This document shows positions 37,987 to 49,475 of a stretch of DNA of 64,000 bases, one piece after another; the stretch's first letter is position 1; every line of letters starts with the position of its first letter. The stretch is from assembly GCF_008831285.2 (NCBI RefSeq), contig NC_045142.1, positions 16,061,354-16,125,353 of the forward strand. Direction: 5' to 3'. This DNA is from Nymphaea colorata (taxonomy: Eukaryota > Streptophyta > Magnoliopsida > Nymphaeales > Nymphaeaceae). Under the pieces are notes generated by a model, which saw only the letters and a program-made list of their open reading frames with translations, was not told the DNA's origin and searched no databases. The position numbers and the translations under genes are program-made.

Positions 37987-40900
37987 CATCATTGTGCCTC
38001 CACCGCCACTCAACCCCTGTGAGATATATATATATATATATATATGTGTGTGTATGGATATATCTACCCCCCCCCCCCCCCCCTCTTTGTTGCGCCTACA
38101 CCTGCACCCAACACCTGTGTAGACATAGTTTTGAAATGCTGAATAGTTTTATATTCTTCCAATTTGAAAAAAAATGGTATTCATATATACCTAAGCCTAA
38201 TTACTAGCTTTTTTTTTTGGTCATAACCCTTTGGATGCTGAGCTAAAGCGTGCTTTTGAGTTGCTTGGGATCTGCAGATCAAGTGCTCAGATTAATTTGG
38301 GCTAGGTCATTATATCATGTGTTTGAGTCATGTTCTAGGGACTTTAAATCATAATCCGTATTCCCTTCAACATTTTTAAGCGACACATCATATGGTACAT
38401 GCAACAGACAGCTGGTTTAATCTCAAATGAGGCTAGTTTTTGAGGTGTATCATTTAACTATAAAATCTGCATTGCACCATCGAAATTAATGGCATTTTTC
38501 TAGTGGTTATTTTTTGAGTTTTAAAGACGTTGCTTTTCAATTTGAAGGTCAAGTTTGTAAAATATAGCTTTTGATAGATATGTTCACATTCAAGGGACCT
38601 ACTTCGTTTCTTTGGGTACTTCTCACATGTAGAAGCAGGTTGGAAAGGAATGCCTAGTGCGGTTTTTACTGGACCTTGATTGTGTTAGTTCAGTCATTTA
38701 CTTATTTTCAAGTGTGTGGTTGTGGTTATTGTCAACATCATGAAATCTGACCTTGTCACTAGTTGGCTTTCGAAATAGACTCTATTTCATGGTAAGTTGG
38801 GGCTCCAGCCTCTAACTAGTGAGCATTAATCTAGGAGGCAGTCTTACGGCAGGTTTCCAAAATAAAAGGAGCTATGTGATTCCCTAAATTTACTCGTACA
38901 TGCCCTTTCTTTACAGCTTGTTTTTCATGTACTTGTATCTATCTTTTTTAAAATATTGCCAGGCCCCTAGACTGTCCAACGGTGGTGTCTTGGCTTGCCT
39001 TGGCACTTGATTTCCCCTTGTCTTTTGCTTGTGACTTGTGAGCAAATATTTTTTTCTTTTTCTTCTTTGAAGTATTTCGTTCTTTTATTCTGTTTTTATT
39101 AAGAAATTTTTTTCCTTATTTTTTTTATGTTGCTCTAAAGGTTTGCTGGTCTTTCTAATACTTTCTCTTGTTTATTTGAATTATAGTAGACGACAGTTTT
39201 ATAACAAGCCATGTTAACATGGAAGTTATAATTATGTTGAGGATGTATGTTCATTTGGGAAAAAGGTTTGATCAATAAAGTTACTTTTTTGGTTTAGGAT
39301 TTTATTTGTTTCATAAATTAGATTAGAAATTTAGTAGTTAGTGTTTCTGAAATTTGTTTTTTGTGTGCTTTGTAATATTGCGAGCAGTGGTGCTACATTC
39401 TGAACTTGTTGCTCTCTTTATGCCATGTAACCATTAAAACTTAGTTCAACTTTATTAAATTTCTCTCTCAAAACACTTACTACTGAATTTTCTCTATTAT
39501 GATAATGTGGAATGTTCAATGAGTCTTATTATGCATTTTGCTTGATTTCTTTCAAGCTACAATAACAAATGCTTCTGTTTTGTTGTTAATTTAAAAAAAA
39601 TATATTATTATTATTATTATCAATGTTGTCAAAAGCGTATTATAAGCCGTATCGGTCTGGCTTTAAGATACTTTGTATCGTAAAATATCGTAACGTATCG
39701 TAACTGTATCGTTTTTTTTTAATAAATCATAAAAAATAAGAAAAAAATTCAAAAAATTCATAAATAATCAGTAAAAAACAAGAATAATATGTTCTTCATA
39801 AAAAACACATAGATTTATATGTCATAAGGTCCATAAGTCTATGAGATACCACATCAAAAAACAAGTTTTAGATGTATGATAATGAAATTGTGAAAATGTT
39901 CAATGTCAATACATATAAAATGAAAGCACTCTCGACTCTCATTCATAATCTTCATCATATTCATTCTCACCCTCATCTCCATCTTCTTCTTCATTTTCAT
40001 CTTCACGATTTAAAAAAATGTCTTCGTCTTTCCTCCCAACGAGAATCAGCCACCCACGCATAAATCCATGGTTTAATCAATGATTTCATTTTGAAAATCA
40101 ATAATTTCCCTCCACGGCGACACAATCTCTAGGTTAAAATTGAAGAATGGCCGGGTTTTTATAAAAAAAACTCGAAAAGGGGGGTTCCAGCCCCCATTTT
40201 TTGAAATCGATACGGGGCGTATATCGTATCGTATTTTGTAAAAAATATGTATCGTATCGTACGTATCGGCCACGTATCGTATGTATCATACAACACTGAT
40301 TACTATTATTATTTTGGGGGTTTTTGTGGGGGGGTGGGGTGGTGGAGGAGGGGTGTGTGTGGGTTGGTGGGGCATAGTGCACAAAGTCCGCGTAGGGTTT
40401 GAGTTGACTTGTTGCATGGCTGAGCGTAGTACCTTAACAACGTAGCGTTCTCAACTTCTATGACTAGTTTAAACAAAATGTTTATGGCCTTGATGAATAT
40501 GTATTTTTTTAGTTTTAGACTAAGAAATGTTAAATTTCATCAAAAAAAAAAAAATGTTAAATATTTTTCTGTTATTAGTTTTGTCCCCCCCCCAAAAAAA
40601 AAACACACACACACACACAACACGTGTACACTGGGGTGTGCTTTTTTAGGTTGAGACCTAGGAATGGTGCCTCTATAAAAACATTTTCAGCCTCAATCGT
40701 GTTTCTGTGGATGAATAATTTAATAGAAATACATTTATTGAATGGTGAAATCATGCTTGCTGTTCATGTTTCAATCATTCTTGTGCTGTCGTTGTAGAAA
40801 ACGCCTCTTCAGCATGATCAATGATTTGCCAACTGTCTTTGAAGTGGTGTCTGAAAGAAAGCCAGCAAAGGAAAAGCTAGCTGCTGATAGTGGAAGCAAA

Positions 40901-41240
40901 CCCAGACCATCGACAAAGGTAAACAGGAGCTATGGTTCTTTCGTTCTTTAGGTCGATGTATCAAGTTTAACCTGATTCTTGTTTTCAGCGTTCAAGTGAT
41001 GGGATGGTGAAAAATAGTTCAAAGCCGGCAGACGAGTTAGATGGTTATGATGAAGATGATGAAGAACACAGTGAGACTCTTTGTGGAAGTTGTGGAGGTA
41101 ACTATAATGCAGACGAGTTCTGGATTGGGTGTGATATCTGCGAGCGGTGGTTCCATGGCAAGTGTGTGAAAATAACACCTGCCAAAGCTGAGAGTATAAA
41201 GCAATACAAATGTCCTTCATGTATGAAGAAAGGCAAGTAG
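31539..41240 (+). CDS. AL: Alfin-like PHD-finger protein (five exons, 242 aa)
   Basis: Nuclear chromatin reader of the plant Alfin-like family, which binds H3K4me2/3 through its PHD finger and acts mostly in transcriptional repression and stress or seed programmes. Exons: 31539-31638, 31734-31766, 31921-32143, 40798-40918, 40989-41240. All introns are GT-AG and phases join cleanly to 242 codons plus TAG. Exons 1-3 encode the N-terminal Alfin domain (about residues 9-118, with [20 protein letters not shown] and [19 protein letters not shown]). An acidic linker lies at about 175-188. The C4HC3 PHD finger has Cys191, 194, 207, 210, His215, Cys218, 234 and 237, and the aromatic residues Tyr198 and Trp204. 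Length fits the family (about 230-260 aa). The CGSCGGNY and [12 protein letters not shown] wording resembles the AL6/AL7 branch. A second in-frame ATG two codons on could also start translation. All key residues are present. Confidence 0.93.
36099..36545 (+). mobile_element. TRIM-like LTR element in intron 3
   Basis: Two LTR-like copies begin TGTAAC(A/G)CCCC at 36099 and 36368. They share an identical 44-nt run (36170-36213 and 36438-36481) plus many further matches. Just after copy 1 is CGGTATCAGAGC (36293-36304), one base off the canonical tRNA-iMet primer site. Just before copy 2 is a purine run AAGGGGG (36355-36361) as a polypurine tract. The internal part is only about 75 bp with no coding capacity, as in terminal-repeat retrotransposons in miniature. 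Copy ends are blurred and no clean 5-bp target duplication was found. Confidence 0.65.
36994..37149. repeat. Tandem duplication, 76-bp unit, GAA-rich
   Basis: The segment GAGCAACTGTCAGTCAATAG through GAATCTA(C/G)GTTGCTGAAC occurs at 37007 and again at 37083. It sits in a GAAGAA-rich stretch within intron 3. Confidence 0.85.
37959..38083. repeat. Compound microsatellite: (AC)n, (TA)n, poly-C
   Basis: (AC)n at 37959-37987, (TA)n passing into TG repeats at 38024-38054, and a run of C at 38067-38083, all inside intron 3. The THTHTH-type open frames here are artefacts of the repeat. Confidence 0.95.
39621..40298. mobile_element. hAT-type MITE in intron 3
   Basis: Left end CAATGTTGTCAAAAGCG and inverted right end CAGTGTTGTATGATAC share the CA(A/G)TGTTGT start typical of hAT-type nonautonomous elements. 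The 8-bp flanks are ATTATTAT (39613-39620) and ATTACTAT (40299-40306), one mismatch, consistent with a hAT 8-bp target duplication. The flank lies in an ATT microsatellite, so this is not strong proof. Both arms carry many GTATCGTA/TACGATAC motifs. No transposase is encoded. Confidence 0.6.
40316..40372 (+). repeat. G-rich tract with quadruplex potential
   Basis: More than four runs of three or more G occur within 57 bases, directly after the hAT-type MITE and about 430 bp before exon 4. It is on the transcribed sense strand, so the nascent intron RNA would carry it. Confidence 0.7.
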
Positions 41241-42050
41241 AAAGCACAGAAATGACATCTTCGTAGCAAACGTGAAAATGAGAATTGCACTGATTGGATT
41301 TTCTAAACTCGAGGTTGACAGATTACTATAGAATGTTTTTGTGCATTATTTAGAATTAAAAAGAATCCTGTTTCTACTTTTAATCACTTTCGGATATTTT
41401 TCTAACTAATGATGCTGGGCTAGGGGTGGATGGGATCTATGGAAAGTTTTCTGGTGAGTTACTGTGCTTCATGGGTAGTGATGTGTGACCGTCCTGCGCT
41501 AAGACGTTTGGACGATTGAGCTTCACCCTATTTGTCCACTTGCTGGAGTCTGCAATGGATGGCTCTGGAAAGTAGTGAGCTTATGATTGACATTTATAAT
41601 TCTTTTACTGTGTTTTTCTCCCAACTCTGCACGCATTGTAGTTTGTGAAAGCTATTCATATGCAGCATGGACTGTCGAGGTGGACGGCTGCCTGAGATCC
41701 TCGTCGGTCTTTGTCATTTGTTTGATTGACATTTGAAAATCTTTTGTAGTATCGTTGGCAGTGAGGAATGTCTGCATAGAGTAAATTGAGCGGCTTTCCG
41801 CTTTTTGACTGAAACATATTTGTGCGGTAGCGTACATGATCTGGTCCTCGAATCTCTAGGTTATATGACAAACTAATTATTTTTCTATTTAAGTGGGCAG
41901 CCTTTTCCAAGTAAACAAGGCGCTCGTTGCAAGAAAATAAGTATTTCACCTGAAACGTTTGGAATATAGTATTTAAATTTTTTTTTTAGGAAATTATCTA
42001 ATAGCATAGTCATAAATAACATCTCCGATTTTTAAATGTCGAATTTTTTT
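41241..42050 (+). other. 3' flank of the Alfin-like gene
   Basis: Likely 3' UTR in its first few hundred bases, AT-rich with no canonical AATAAA close to the stop; the transcript end is not determinable by eye. Overlapping minus-strand open frames (41652-41949) show no family signature. Confidence 0.4.
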
Positions 42051-42935
42051 TTGGGTACATTACGGCGAGTTTGAAAAAAAAAAGTAGTAAATTTTAAAAA
42101 TTTTTAAAAAACTAAAAATTGGAGGAAAATAAAATAAATGAGAAACCACAAATAAAAATAAATGTATCAATTGCAACAAATAAAAAATGAAAAAAAAATT
42201 CTTTGACATTAAAAAAGCTGAAAAACAAAACAACTGGAAAAACGTGAAAAGAACGTGTTTTTTTTTAATTTTTTTTTTCAAAAAATGTGTTTCTTTTAAG
42301 TTACGGCTAGTTAATTTACGCCTTTTTTGTGACTATAAATAGTGACATAATACCACAAGATTATCTTAGGTTTTTGCCATTCTTTATGGTTTAAAGGCAT
42401 ATGTATCTGTATCTAGGTAGTTATTGACAAATCTATCCCGTCCATTTATACCTTCTTAAATATCCCATGTCACATGTGGATCAAGTAGAACCATTTTCAT
42501 TACGAAACAACTAAAACGGTGAAACAACTGATAGTATCCTCAGAAAGAGAAACGTTGGAGTGGTCAAGATGCTAATAAAGGAGTGTATTATAAGTGGTGG
42601 TAGGTGTGGCGATTAAAGTGTAACTCCAAAATAGCTTTGATACATCCTAATCAACATTAGCACAAAAAAAGATGTTAAGATGCTTCAGATTTGCACTAGT
42701 CTCCACCATACCGAATGGGAAGGTCCATTCAATCAAAAGGTGTTTGCTTAGGCATATGGAGATATGTAAAGGCCTTAACCCTAAACTGGTCAAACTCCAT
42801 CCGATTCTTAAGCTAAACTACAAAGCGATCAAGCAAAAGATCTGAAAGTTAGACCCCACATTAGAAGACAATGTCAAGGGAGGCTGAGTATGTGGGTCAG
42901 GTTTGTTTGAACAATTGATTATCTTAAGTGGTTGG
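42051..42935. other. No gene recognised; poly-A/T rich then repeat-like
   Basis: 42060-42290 is A-rich with AAAAAT runs and the minus-strand open frame is compositional. 42530-42935 is probably the upstream part of the retrotransposon whose RT begins near 42965, but no domain can be read. Confidence 0.4.
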
Positions 42936-42964
42936 CTAACATAGTTGTGATAAAAAAAAAAAAA

Positions 42965-44110
42965 AGGGGCAAGGTATGGTTCTACATTGACTTTAAGCAC
43001 CTCAACAAGGTGACCATTAGGGTGACTATCCTTTTCCAAATAGTGACTTGCTAGTCGATAGTACAGCTGGACATACTGTGTTCTCATTAATTGATGGCTT
43101 CTGGCTATAATCAAATTAAATTGCCTGTCGAGGATCAACTAAACACTTCTTTTACACTCTAATGAGAAGGTTTTGTTATTTTCTTATGCCCTTTAGCCAG
43201 AAAAGTGTGGGGGAACATGGCAATAGGACACAACTACTATTTTCCACAATCAGATGCATAAATTTATGGATAAAATATAAAATAAGGAATGATCATATTA
43301 GTATTTTTTCAAACCTTTGCAAGTTTATTACTCTGTAAGTTTACCTTAACCCACAGAAGTGTGTCTTCAGGAATGTTAGGGTATATAGTAAGAAAAAAGG
43401 AAATATAAAAACATATTCTATGATGGATAATACTTGTCTTGCTTTAGTTTAGATGTGTCAAAGGTTAACGCACTATCTTCTGTTTTGTAAGGTCAAGAGC
43501 TTATCAAGGCTCAATTCCATGAAATACATCATTGAACGACTGTTCTTTAGAGGACGCATTGGCAAATAGTAGGTTTTATTGATGCAGTTAAGCAGCCTTC
43601 CGTTGACAAAGGAAATCAAGGCAGAAGATTACTTTTTGGATGATCATATCTGAATAAACTCAGCCCCTTATTCGGAGTCTATTCTTCGATGGCTCTAAAA
43701 ATATTCAAAACGCAAGAATCAAGCTTCTAATCATCTCGCTTGAGAAAGAAATGATCTTGTACTATATCCAGTTGAGCTTATACAAAGCTTTAACAAGGGT
43801 TATATATTTTGCTGGAATTTTAAGTTAGCAAGAATCCATGCTGTTGAAGATTCCCTACTCACAATTAACCAAGTCAAGGAAGAGTGGCATATTAAAGGCT
43901 CAAAACTTATACCCTAGTCAGGTCATTGCATTGTTACATATCAAAAGCTTTGACAAATTTTAGATCTTTCACATCCAGTCAGAGTATAACCAGATTGCAA
44001 ATGGTTTAGCTAGCTTGGGGTCCATTATTTCTTTCATATGCAGAGAATATTTCCAATCTATTGAGATATGAAAGCAGAAGCAGCCATCTCTCTTTGTAAC
44101 ATAACAAATC
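42965..44110 (+). pseudogene. Ty3/gypsy RT, RNase H and second RNase H remnant (Tat type)
   Basis: The plus strand, read in several frames, gives DFKHLNKVTIR, then GYNQIKLPVEDQLNTSFTL and a degraded fingers/palm region. Next comes HYLLFCKVKSLSRLNSMKY (RNase H tail, near 43470). After that are FDGSKNIQNARIKLLIISLE (43688) and IANGLASLGSI (near 44000), the start and end of the additional RNase H domain. The order is the same as in the minus-strand Tat element at 8.4-14 kb. The YxDD catalytic motif is not readable and stops are frequent, so the copy is dead. No LTR was identified for it. Confidence 0.7.
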
Positions 44111-45712
44111 AATTAGGTCCAAACAAAGGCAAAGCCTTGGTATAAGACATGAAGAACTATTTGGAAACAATGGGATTCTTACCTGACATGTCAAAGAGGG
44201 AAATGTTGGTAATTCAAAAAATTTCAGCATGATAATTTATTCTAGTGAGAGTTCTTTGTAAAATGGAATTTAGTTTAGAATATACCCTATATGTTGACAA
44301 GGACAGCTGAAAGTCACCAAAGAGGTCCGTGATGGGATCTACAAAGTTGTATAGGCTACCAAACTTTGTTCAAATAGATCATTCACCCTAGATAGCACCA
44401 AAATACACTGCAACAAAACTACTATATTTATATCAAGAGGTGTATTAAAATGCCACATCCATGCATCAACCATTCATGCACTGTTGGCCCACTTAGCTCA
44501 ATAGTATCTCTTGGTCATTCTTTATGTAGACACTTGTATGGTAGGTCACATCAATTTGTCAACATCGAACAATCACAACTACTTTCTAGCAGCTCTCATG
44601 TACTTGTGGGTAGAAGTTGTTACCCGCATAACAGTTGAAAGAAAACATGTTGTCTTCTTCATTCATAAAAATATTATGTATCACTGCAGGGAACCATAAT
44701 ATTATATTTGAAAATTGCATCCATGGTAAGAATAAGAATATGAAAATCTTTTGCATAAAATTATGTAAAGTACAATTTCTTAGCACCACACCATCCATAG
44801 GGCAACAAGTAGAACACAAATAAAAGACCTTATCCATATTTTAAAGATGACAATAAAAACAGGGCAAGACGAGCATGAGAAGATCCATGATGTATAGGCA
44901 TACCAAACTACCATTCCCACTCATACAAGTGCCACTCTACTTGAATTAGTGGATGGTATAGACACTGTTATATCATTACATGTACAAATGTCTGCTCTTA
45001 AGTTTACATCATTGGTAGAACTACCACTCGATCAATACGATAAACATATATTGTACAGCTTGACGTGTTGGATGAGAAGATGTGGAATTCAGTTGAATAT
45101 ATGGAAGCGTATCATCAATTGGTAATTCACTATTTTGCTCAGTTAGTTATTGAGAGAATTTTGATTTAATGACTTGTGCTAAGATCAACTATCCTGCTGA
45201 AGAGTAGACAACACAGAAAGTGGGCTCCCAATGGAAGGTCCTTGTGCAATTAAAGAAGACCTATCAGGCAACTCCGACAAATTAATTAATACTGATGGAG
45301 TAAAAGAGGGATAAACAACCAATGAAATACAAGCAAATTTGAAATTGGAAATAAATGTTCATATTGGCTAGAGTTAGGTGGCTGATTAACGTATGGCACA
45401 TGCGGATATAGGCCTCCCATTGGTCGAGTTCTTATGGGCAGCTACAAATGAGGAGCTTGCCATTTTGCAAAGGGCAGGCAGGCTTCTAGTGTCTCAACTG
45501 TGGTGGCACCACGTGGTACCTGTCTGGTTGGTGCCACATGCTAAGTGGAGGTGTGTTGGTTAAAGGTGGAAGTCCACACAAGCAAGGAAAGTGTGTCAGG
45601 CTTGTGGCTTTCGTGCACAAAAATATGATAGTGCAAGTTTGCACACATGTAACTGATGCTAAGTTGGGTCTGCTAGTGGGCACGAGCTAGGTCTCTAGCA
45701 TCCCGGCCTTCT
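44111..45712. other. No gene recognised; possible CACTA-type edge
   Basis: Transition from retroelement debris. CACTGCAACAAAACTACTAT at 44406 resembles a CACTA-superfamily end but no partner was found. Short open frames at 44450-44837 overlap on both strands and lack signatures. Confidence 0.35.
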
Positions 45713-45796
45713 CCCACATTAGGCTTGGGTCCCTGGTCTGACGAATCCTAGCCTATTCCTTAGCAGCTTTGGTTCCAATCCTAAAAGGGCTAGAAA
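45713..45796 (-). mobile_element. Antisense fragment of the TRIM-like LTR
   Basis: Read on the minus strand this segment gives TTTCTAGCCCTTTTAGGATT, then GGAACCAAAGCTGCTA and a GACCAGGGACCC stretch. These follow the same order as the intron 3 TRIM LTR at about 36196-36280. It stops abruptly at 45796, where a CACTA-like end begins. The family is therefore dispersed in this genome. Confidence 0.6.
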
Positions 45797-46420
45797 CATT
45801 ACAAGAATATTGATTTTTAGTGGCACTCATCAAGTGTTCATTTCATGGGCAAACAATGGGCTGCTGAAAGGGCAATGACAGTATAGCAAGTCATTCTTCT
45901 TAGAAGAGTCTTTTAGCGGCATCTTCAAAATGCCATGGATGGCTTGCAATGGTAAAAAAAAATGTTAGCGAATAGTTGCTTGTGGTAAAGAATAAATGCC
46001 ATGGATGGCTTGCAAAGTAAAGAAAAAATGTCAGTGAATAGTTTCTTGTGGTAAAGAATAAATGCCACTGACACATTTAATATGTCATCATCAATGGTCT
46101 ACGGCAAATAGATGTTGTCATGAAAGGTTGTTTAGTGAAACACATTGTATGCCATTGTTAATGTTCAATGTCAAATAAAATATGCAATAAAATCTTTCTA
46201 ATGACATATATTTATATGCATTGTTGATATTCTATGGCAACTCAAAAGTGCCACAAAATTCCCTTTAGTGTCAAACCTCATATGTCATTATTTACATGCG
46301 ATGGTGGATAGAAAGTGAACTAAAGATCTGGTGGTGGCACACATTTATATGCCCTTCTTGATGTTTTATGTCTGAACATCCATTTTGATGCACATAATTG
46401 ATTAAAGCGCTAACTAAAAA
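45797..46420 (+). mobile_element. CACTA-like terminus with subterminal repeats
   Basis: Begins CATTACAAGAATATTGATTT, one base from a CACTACAAGAA-type terminus, followed by TTTAGTGGCAC. It then has many repeated motifs (TGCCATGGATGG, TGCCACTGACACATTTAAT, GGCACACATTTATATGCC, ATGCCATTGTTAATG). Dense short subterminal repeats next to a CACTA-like end are typical of that superfamily. A 66-bp unit is tandemly repeated from 45931 to 46062 within it. The opposite end was not located. Confidence 0.5.
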
Positions 46421-47208
46421 CTTGCATGAATACAATCATTACATCATTAATTCCAACATATCAAGTGATTCCAATAAAATGACTTAATTTGGATTTTCAA
46501 AAATTAGGCAAAGGCAACTTACACAAAATTTGTTAAGTGAAGTAAAGTTGGTCTCTTCATTCAAAGTACAATGTTTCGGAACTAACATAGCAATACTGCA
46601 ACTGAGATCCTAATGACTTGAACTAGACTAACCATTGCAGTAAAGAACTGATGGTCTTTGATGACCTCCTGAACAGCTTCACATCATGCAAGGGAAACAT
46701 GAGCATGGCTTGCCTTGAGGCATGGCAGGAAAGCTGCTTCATATCTGCAACCATTAGATCTTAGGACTGAAGAGATAAGTCTAACAAAAAAGCAAGTTAT
46801 TGTAGTGACCTTATGGACTCAGGGAGACTGATTATGAGATTGTTCAAATCTAAGGGCACGAACTGACCTTGATTAGAGGAGATACTAACAAGACATGGAA
46901 CTTGGGGTTGTTGTTATCAGCATCATATTATACTCCCTATTCAGCCTTTCTTGCAACAGACTTTAAAAAGGAAAAAAATATGATCTTCAAGAAAGATCTT
47001 TGAACTCTTACCTCTATTGAATTAGAAGACTTTAAGTTTTTAGGTGGTCCTTTACAATATTTAATAATTAGGAGTTCTTTTTAAACATTCCTCTATTTTT
47101 AGTTAATGTAATTTGTAAGTCTCTACCTCTGCCCTAATCTCTTTATTATGGAGATTAGGGTTAGTAAATCAAGGAAGATTCTTTCTCTAAGACTGTCGGC
47201 TGCAACAT
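46421..47208 (+). mobile_element. Probable 5' LTR region of a Ty1/copia element
   Basis: The right edge is positioned by a primer-site-like TATCAGAGC at 47211-47219, and the preceding sequence ends GGCTGCAACA, fitting an LTR ending in CA. The sequence before it (CTCTACCTCTGCC..., GGAGATTAGGGTT) has the look of a copia LTR R-U5 region. The left end of the LTR is not defined. Confidence 0.45.
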
Positions 47209-47219
47209 AATATCAGAGC
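47209..47219 (+). promoter_or_regulatory. tRNA-Met primer binding site, degenerate
   Basis: AATATCAGAGC corresponds to the canonical TGGTATCAGAGC site with substitutions at its 5' edge. It lies directly after the putative LTR end and 0.8 kb before gag. Confidence 0.5.
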
Positions 47220-48005
47220 GGGCAACGTGAATCTAGCGACGTGACTCAGGCTGTCGATGACCATCCTTCTCTTCTCATGTGATATCTCTTCCTCTTCTTC
47301 TCCTCTTCTTTCTCTCCCTCTCCTCTTTCGTCTGTTCTGGTCGACGACCATCAACAAGGAAACTGTGTGAAGGAGTCTGTTCAAGCTCTGAAATATGCAT
47401 GAATAGACTCCAGCCATGGATATCAATAGAAATATATATTGGCACAACTGTTTGGGAGTCTGTGTTGGTTAATGTCTTATGGACTGACATTGTTCTATGA
47501 TCAAAGCAGCCAAGTGGAGGACTGCTCTCTATGAATGCTGCTGCGTTCAATGCTGCAATTTTTTTTTTGTCGTAACTCATGATTCGTGGAGGATAGGCAA
47601 CAATAATCTACTGATGCATCAGCATTAGATGCATTAAAAATCAAGTCTTTGTTGGAGGAGATAGCACAAGTGGTTGTGGATTGGTCATGGTTATTCATGG
47701 TGTGGCTGTTAGCAAGTGGACAGCAATCTGTTGTGCAGTGTTGCGCATTCTGTTAGCAGCTGGACAGTAATCTGTTGTGGAAGTATTTATGCTTGTTTGG
47801 AAGAAGTGTTGTTTCATCCACAGGATATCGTTTACTTTTACTGTCTGGTTATTTATAATTTTGTTTGGAAGAAGTGTTGTGCATCTACGTGATAGTGTTT
47901 GCTCCTATTGTGTGGTATTGGATGACTGTTTATTTCTGATCAGCCTCATTCTACTCTATATATTTCTCTCTATTTTTGGGTTGAACTCTTGTGGACAGAT
48001 TTACA
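47220..48005 (+). other. Untranslated leader of the copia element
   Basis: No domain is encoded; open frames on both strands are short and composition-driven. It lies between the primer site and the gag start. Confidence 0.4.
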
Positions 48006-49475
48006 ATGGCTGAAAATCCTAAACCTGATTCCTCCCATGAGTTTAAAATTAGAGGAAATCCATTCTCTTATGGTTCTACTGTAAAGTTAGATGGATCTAA
48101 CTATGAGATTTGGTCTCGTGTGTTGATGATGTCTATGATTGGACATAGAAGGAGCATGTTATAGAAGGAAATGAACCTGTAGAGAAAAGTAGAAAATATA
48201 GTTCATGGAAAGAAGATAATAATATTTACATGTCATGGATCATGAATAGTGTGCAACCACAGATTACCTCTAATATTGCATACTATACCTCTGCCAAACA
48301 AATGTGGAATTTTTTGAAAGAAACATACTCTAATGAGAAGAATGTTAGTAAGAACTTGTAGGTGGAGGATGAATTACTTAATTTGCAACAGGGCGACCAA
48401 AGTATTGCTCAGTACTTTGCTTCCATCAAGTCAATCTATGAAAGACTTAATGCCTTATGTCCCTCATGCCCAACAATCCATAAAACTCATGGTGAACAAT
48501 CTATGGTTACAAAGTTTCTATAGGGTCTCTCTTCCGAATACGCAGTAGCAAAAGTGAAGATGTTGACTGGAGCAGAAATCTCTGACCTAGCTGAGGCTTA
48601 CAACAGACTCAACCATCTTGTTGTGACCTTTTCTCTGCCTTTTAGTGATGCTCCTGCCTCTGCCTTGGTGGCTTTAGGAGGCCATGGACGTAGTTTCTCT
48701 AGGGAGAGGGGCATAGGTTGAGGATCAGGAGGAGGTTCAGAGAGATTTTAATGCACCTACTATGGAAAAATAGGGCATTTGGAAGACAGATGTTGGAAAA
48801 AACATAGTCGTCCTTCCGCGGCATCCCTAGGAAGAGGTGTTGCATCTAACCAGGGCAAGAATTTGTTATAGACTCCTATTGGATCTGTCTAGGCAGCTTC
48901 ATCAATAGGAGATGGGCCTTTATCTTCTTCCCATCCTGAGACTGTGATTGTGAATATCAAGTCAGAGTATGGGCAGTTCTTAGCACACAGATTTATTCAG
49001 CCGTCGGCCTCTACAGTTATGATAAACAATGCTATCTATGTCAATACTACTTCACATGATACATGTACTACTTGGATTATTGATTCAAGAGCATCGAGAC
49101 ACTTTTGTAGTAGACCCTCTATGTTTACCGTGCTACACACACCTCAGACACGTCATGTGAGACTTGCAGATGGTAGATGGTTCCCTATTATGGGTTATAG
49201 AGATATTAAGATTTGTCAGTTCATGATAGTTCCTAATGTGTTATATGCCCCTAAGTTTCTCACTAATCTTTTATCAGTCGGACAATTGACTAATGATTTA
49301 TATTGTTATGTTATATTTGACTTTGTTTTATGTTCATTTCAGGACTTGCAAACTGAGAAGACGATTGATAGAGGCTATGAGAAAGGGGGGCATCTACATC
49401 CTAGCTGATTCTATGGATATTGCAACCTTCTCGACTTCTTCATTGTCCTACTCCTTTCAGTGGCATCTCAAATAA
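48006..49475 (+). pseudogene. Ty1/copia gag and protease remnant, 3' truncated
   Basis: Starts ATGGCTGAAAATCC at 48006. The readable gag runs through KLDGSNYEIWSRVLMMSM, then (after a frame change) SSWKEDNNIYMSWIMNSVQP, ELLNLQQGDQSIAQYFASIK and a CCHC zinc-knuckle relic CTYYGKIGHLEDRC at about 48752, in which one Cys is Tyr. The protease motif appears as WIIDSRASRH (about 49072), with the Gly after DS replaced by Arg. The region ends at about 49.45 kb; integrase, RT and RNase H are missing. Several stops interrupt it. Gag would form particles and protease would process the polyprotein; this copy does neither. Confidence 0.8.

Larger units (their letters stand above)
32144..40797 (+). other. 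Intron 3 of the Alfin-like gene (8,654 bp)
   Basis: The donor GTAAAG follows CGCAACGAGAG and the acceptor TTGTAG precedes AAAACGCC. The arginine codon is split across the junction and restores the family sequence. Most of the length appears to come from mobile DNA: a TRIM-like element, a hAT-type MITE, a tandem duplication and microsatellites, separated by unannotated AT-rich sequence (32144-36098, 36560-36990, 37150-37955, 38090-39600). No additional exon was seen. The other three introns are only 95, 154 and 70 bp. Confidence 0.9.

Noticed and set aside
37901-38207. Open frames with THTHTH and poly-Pro runs
   Set aside because: They are produced by the AC, TA and poly-C microsatellites in intron 3.
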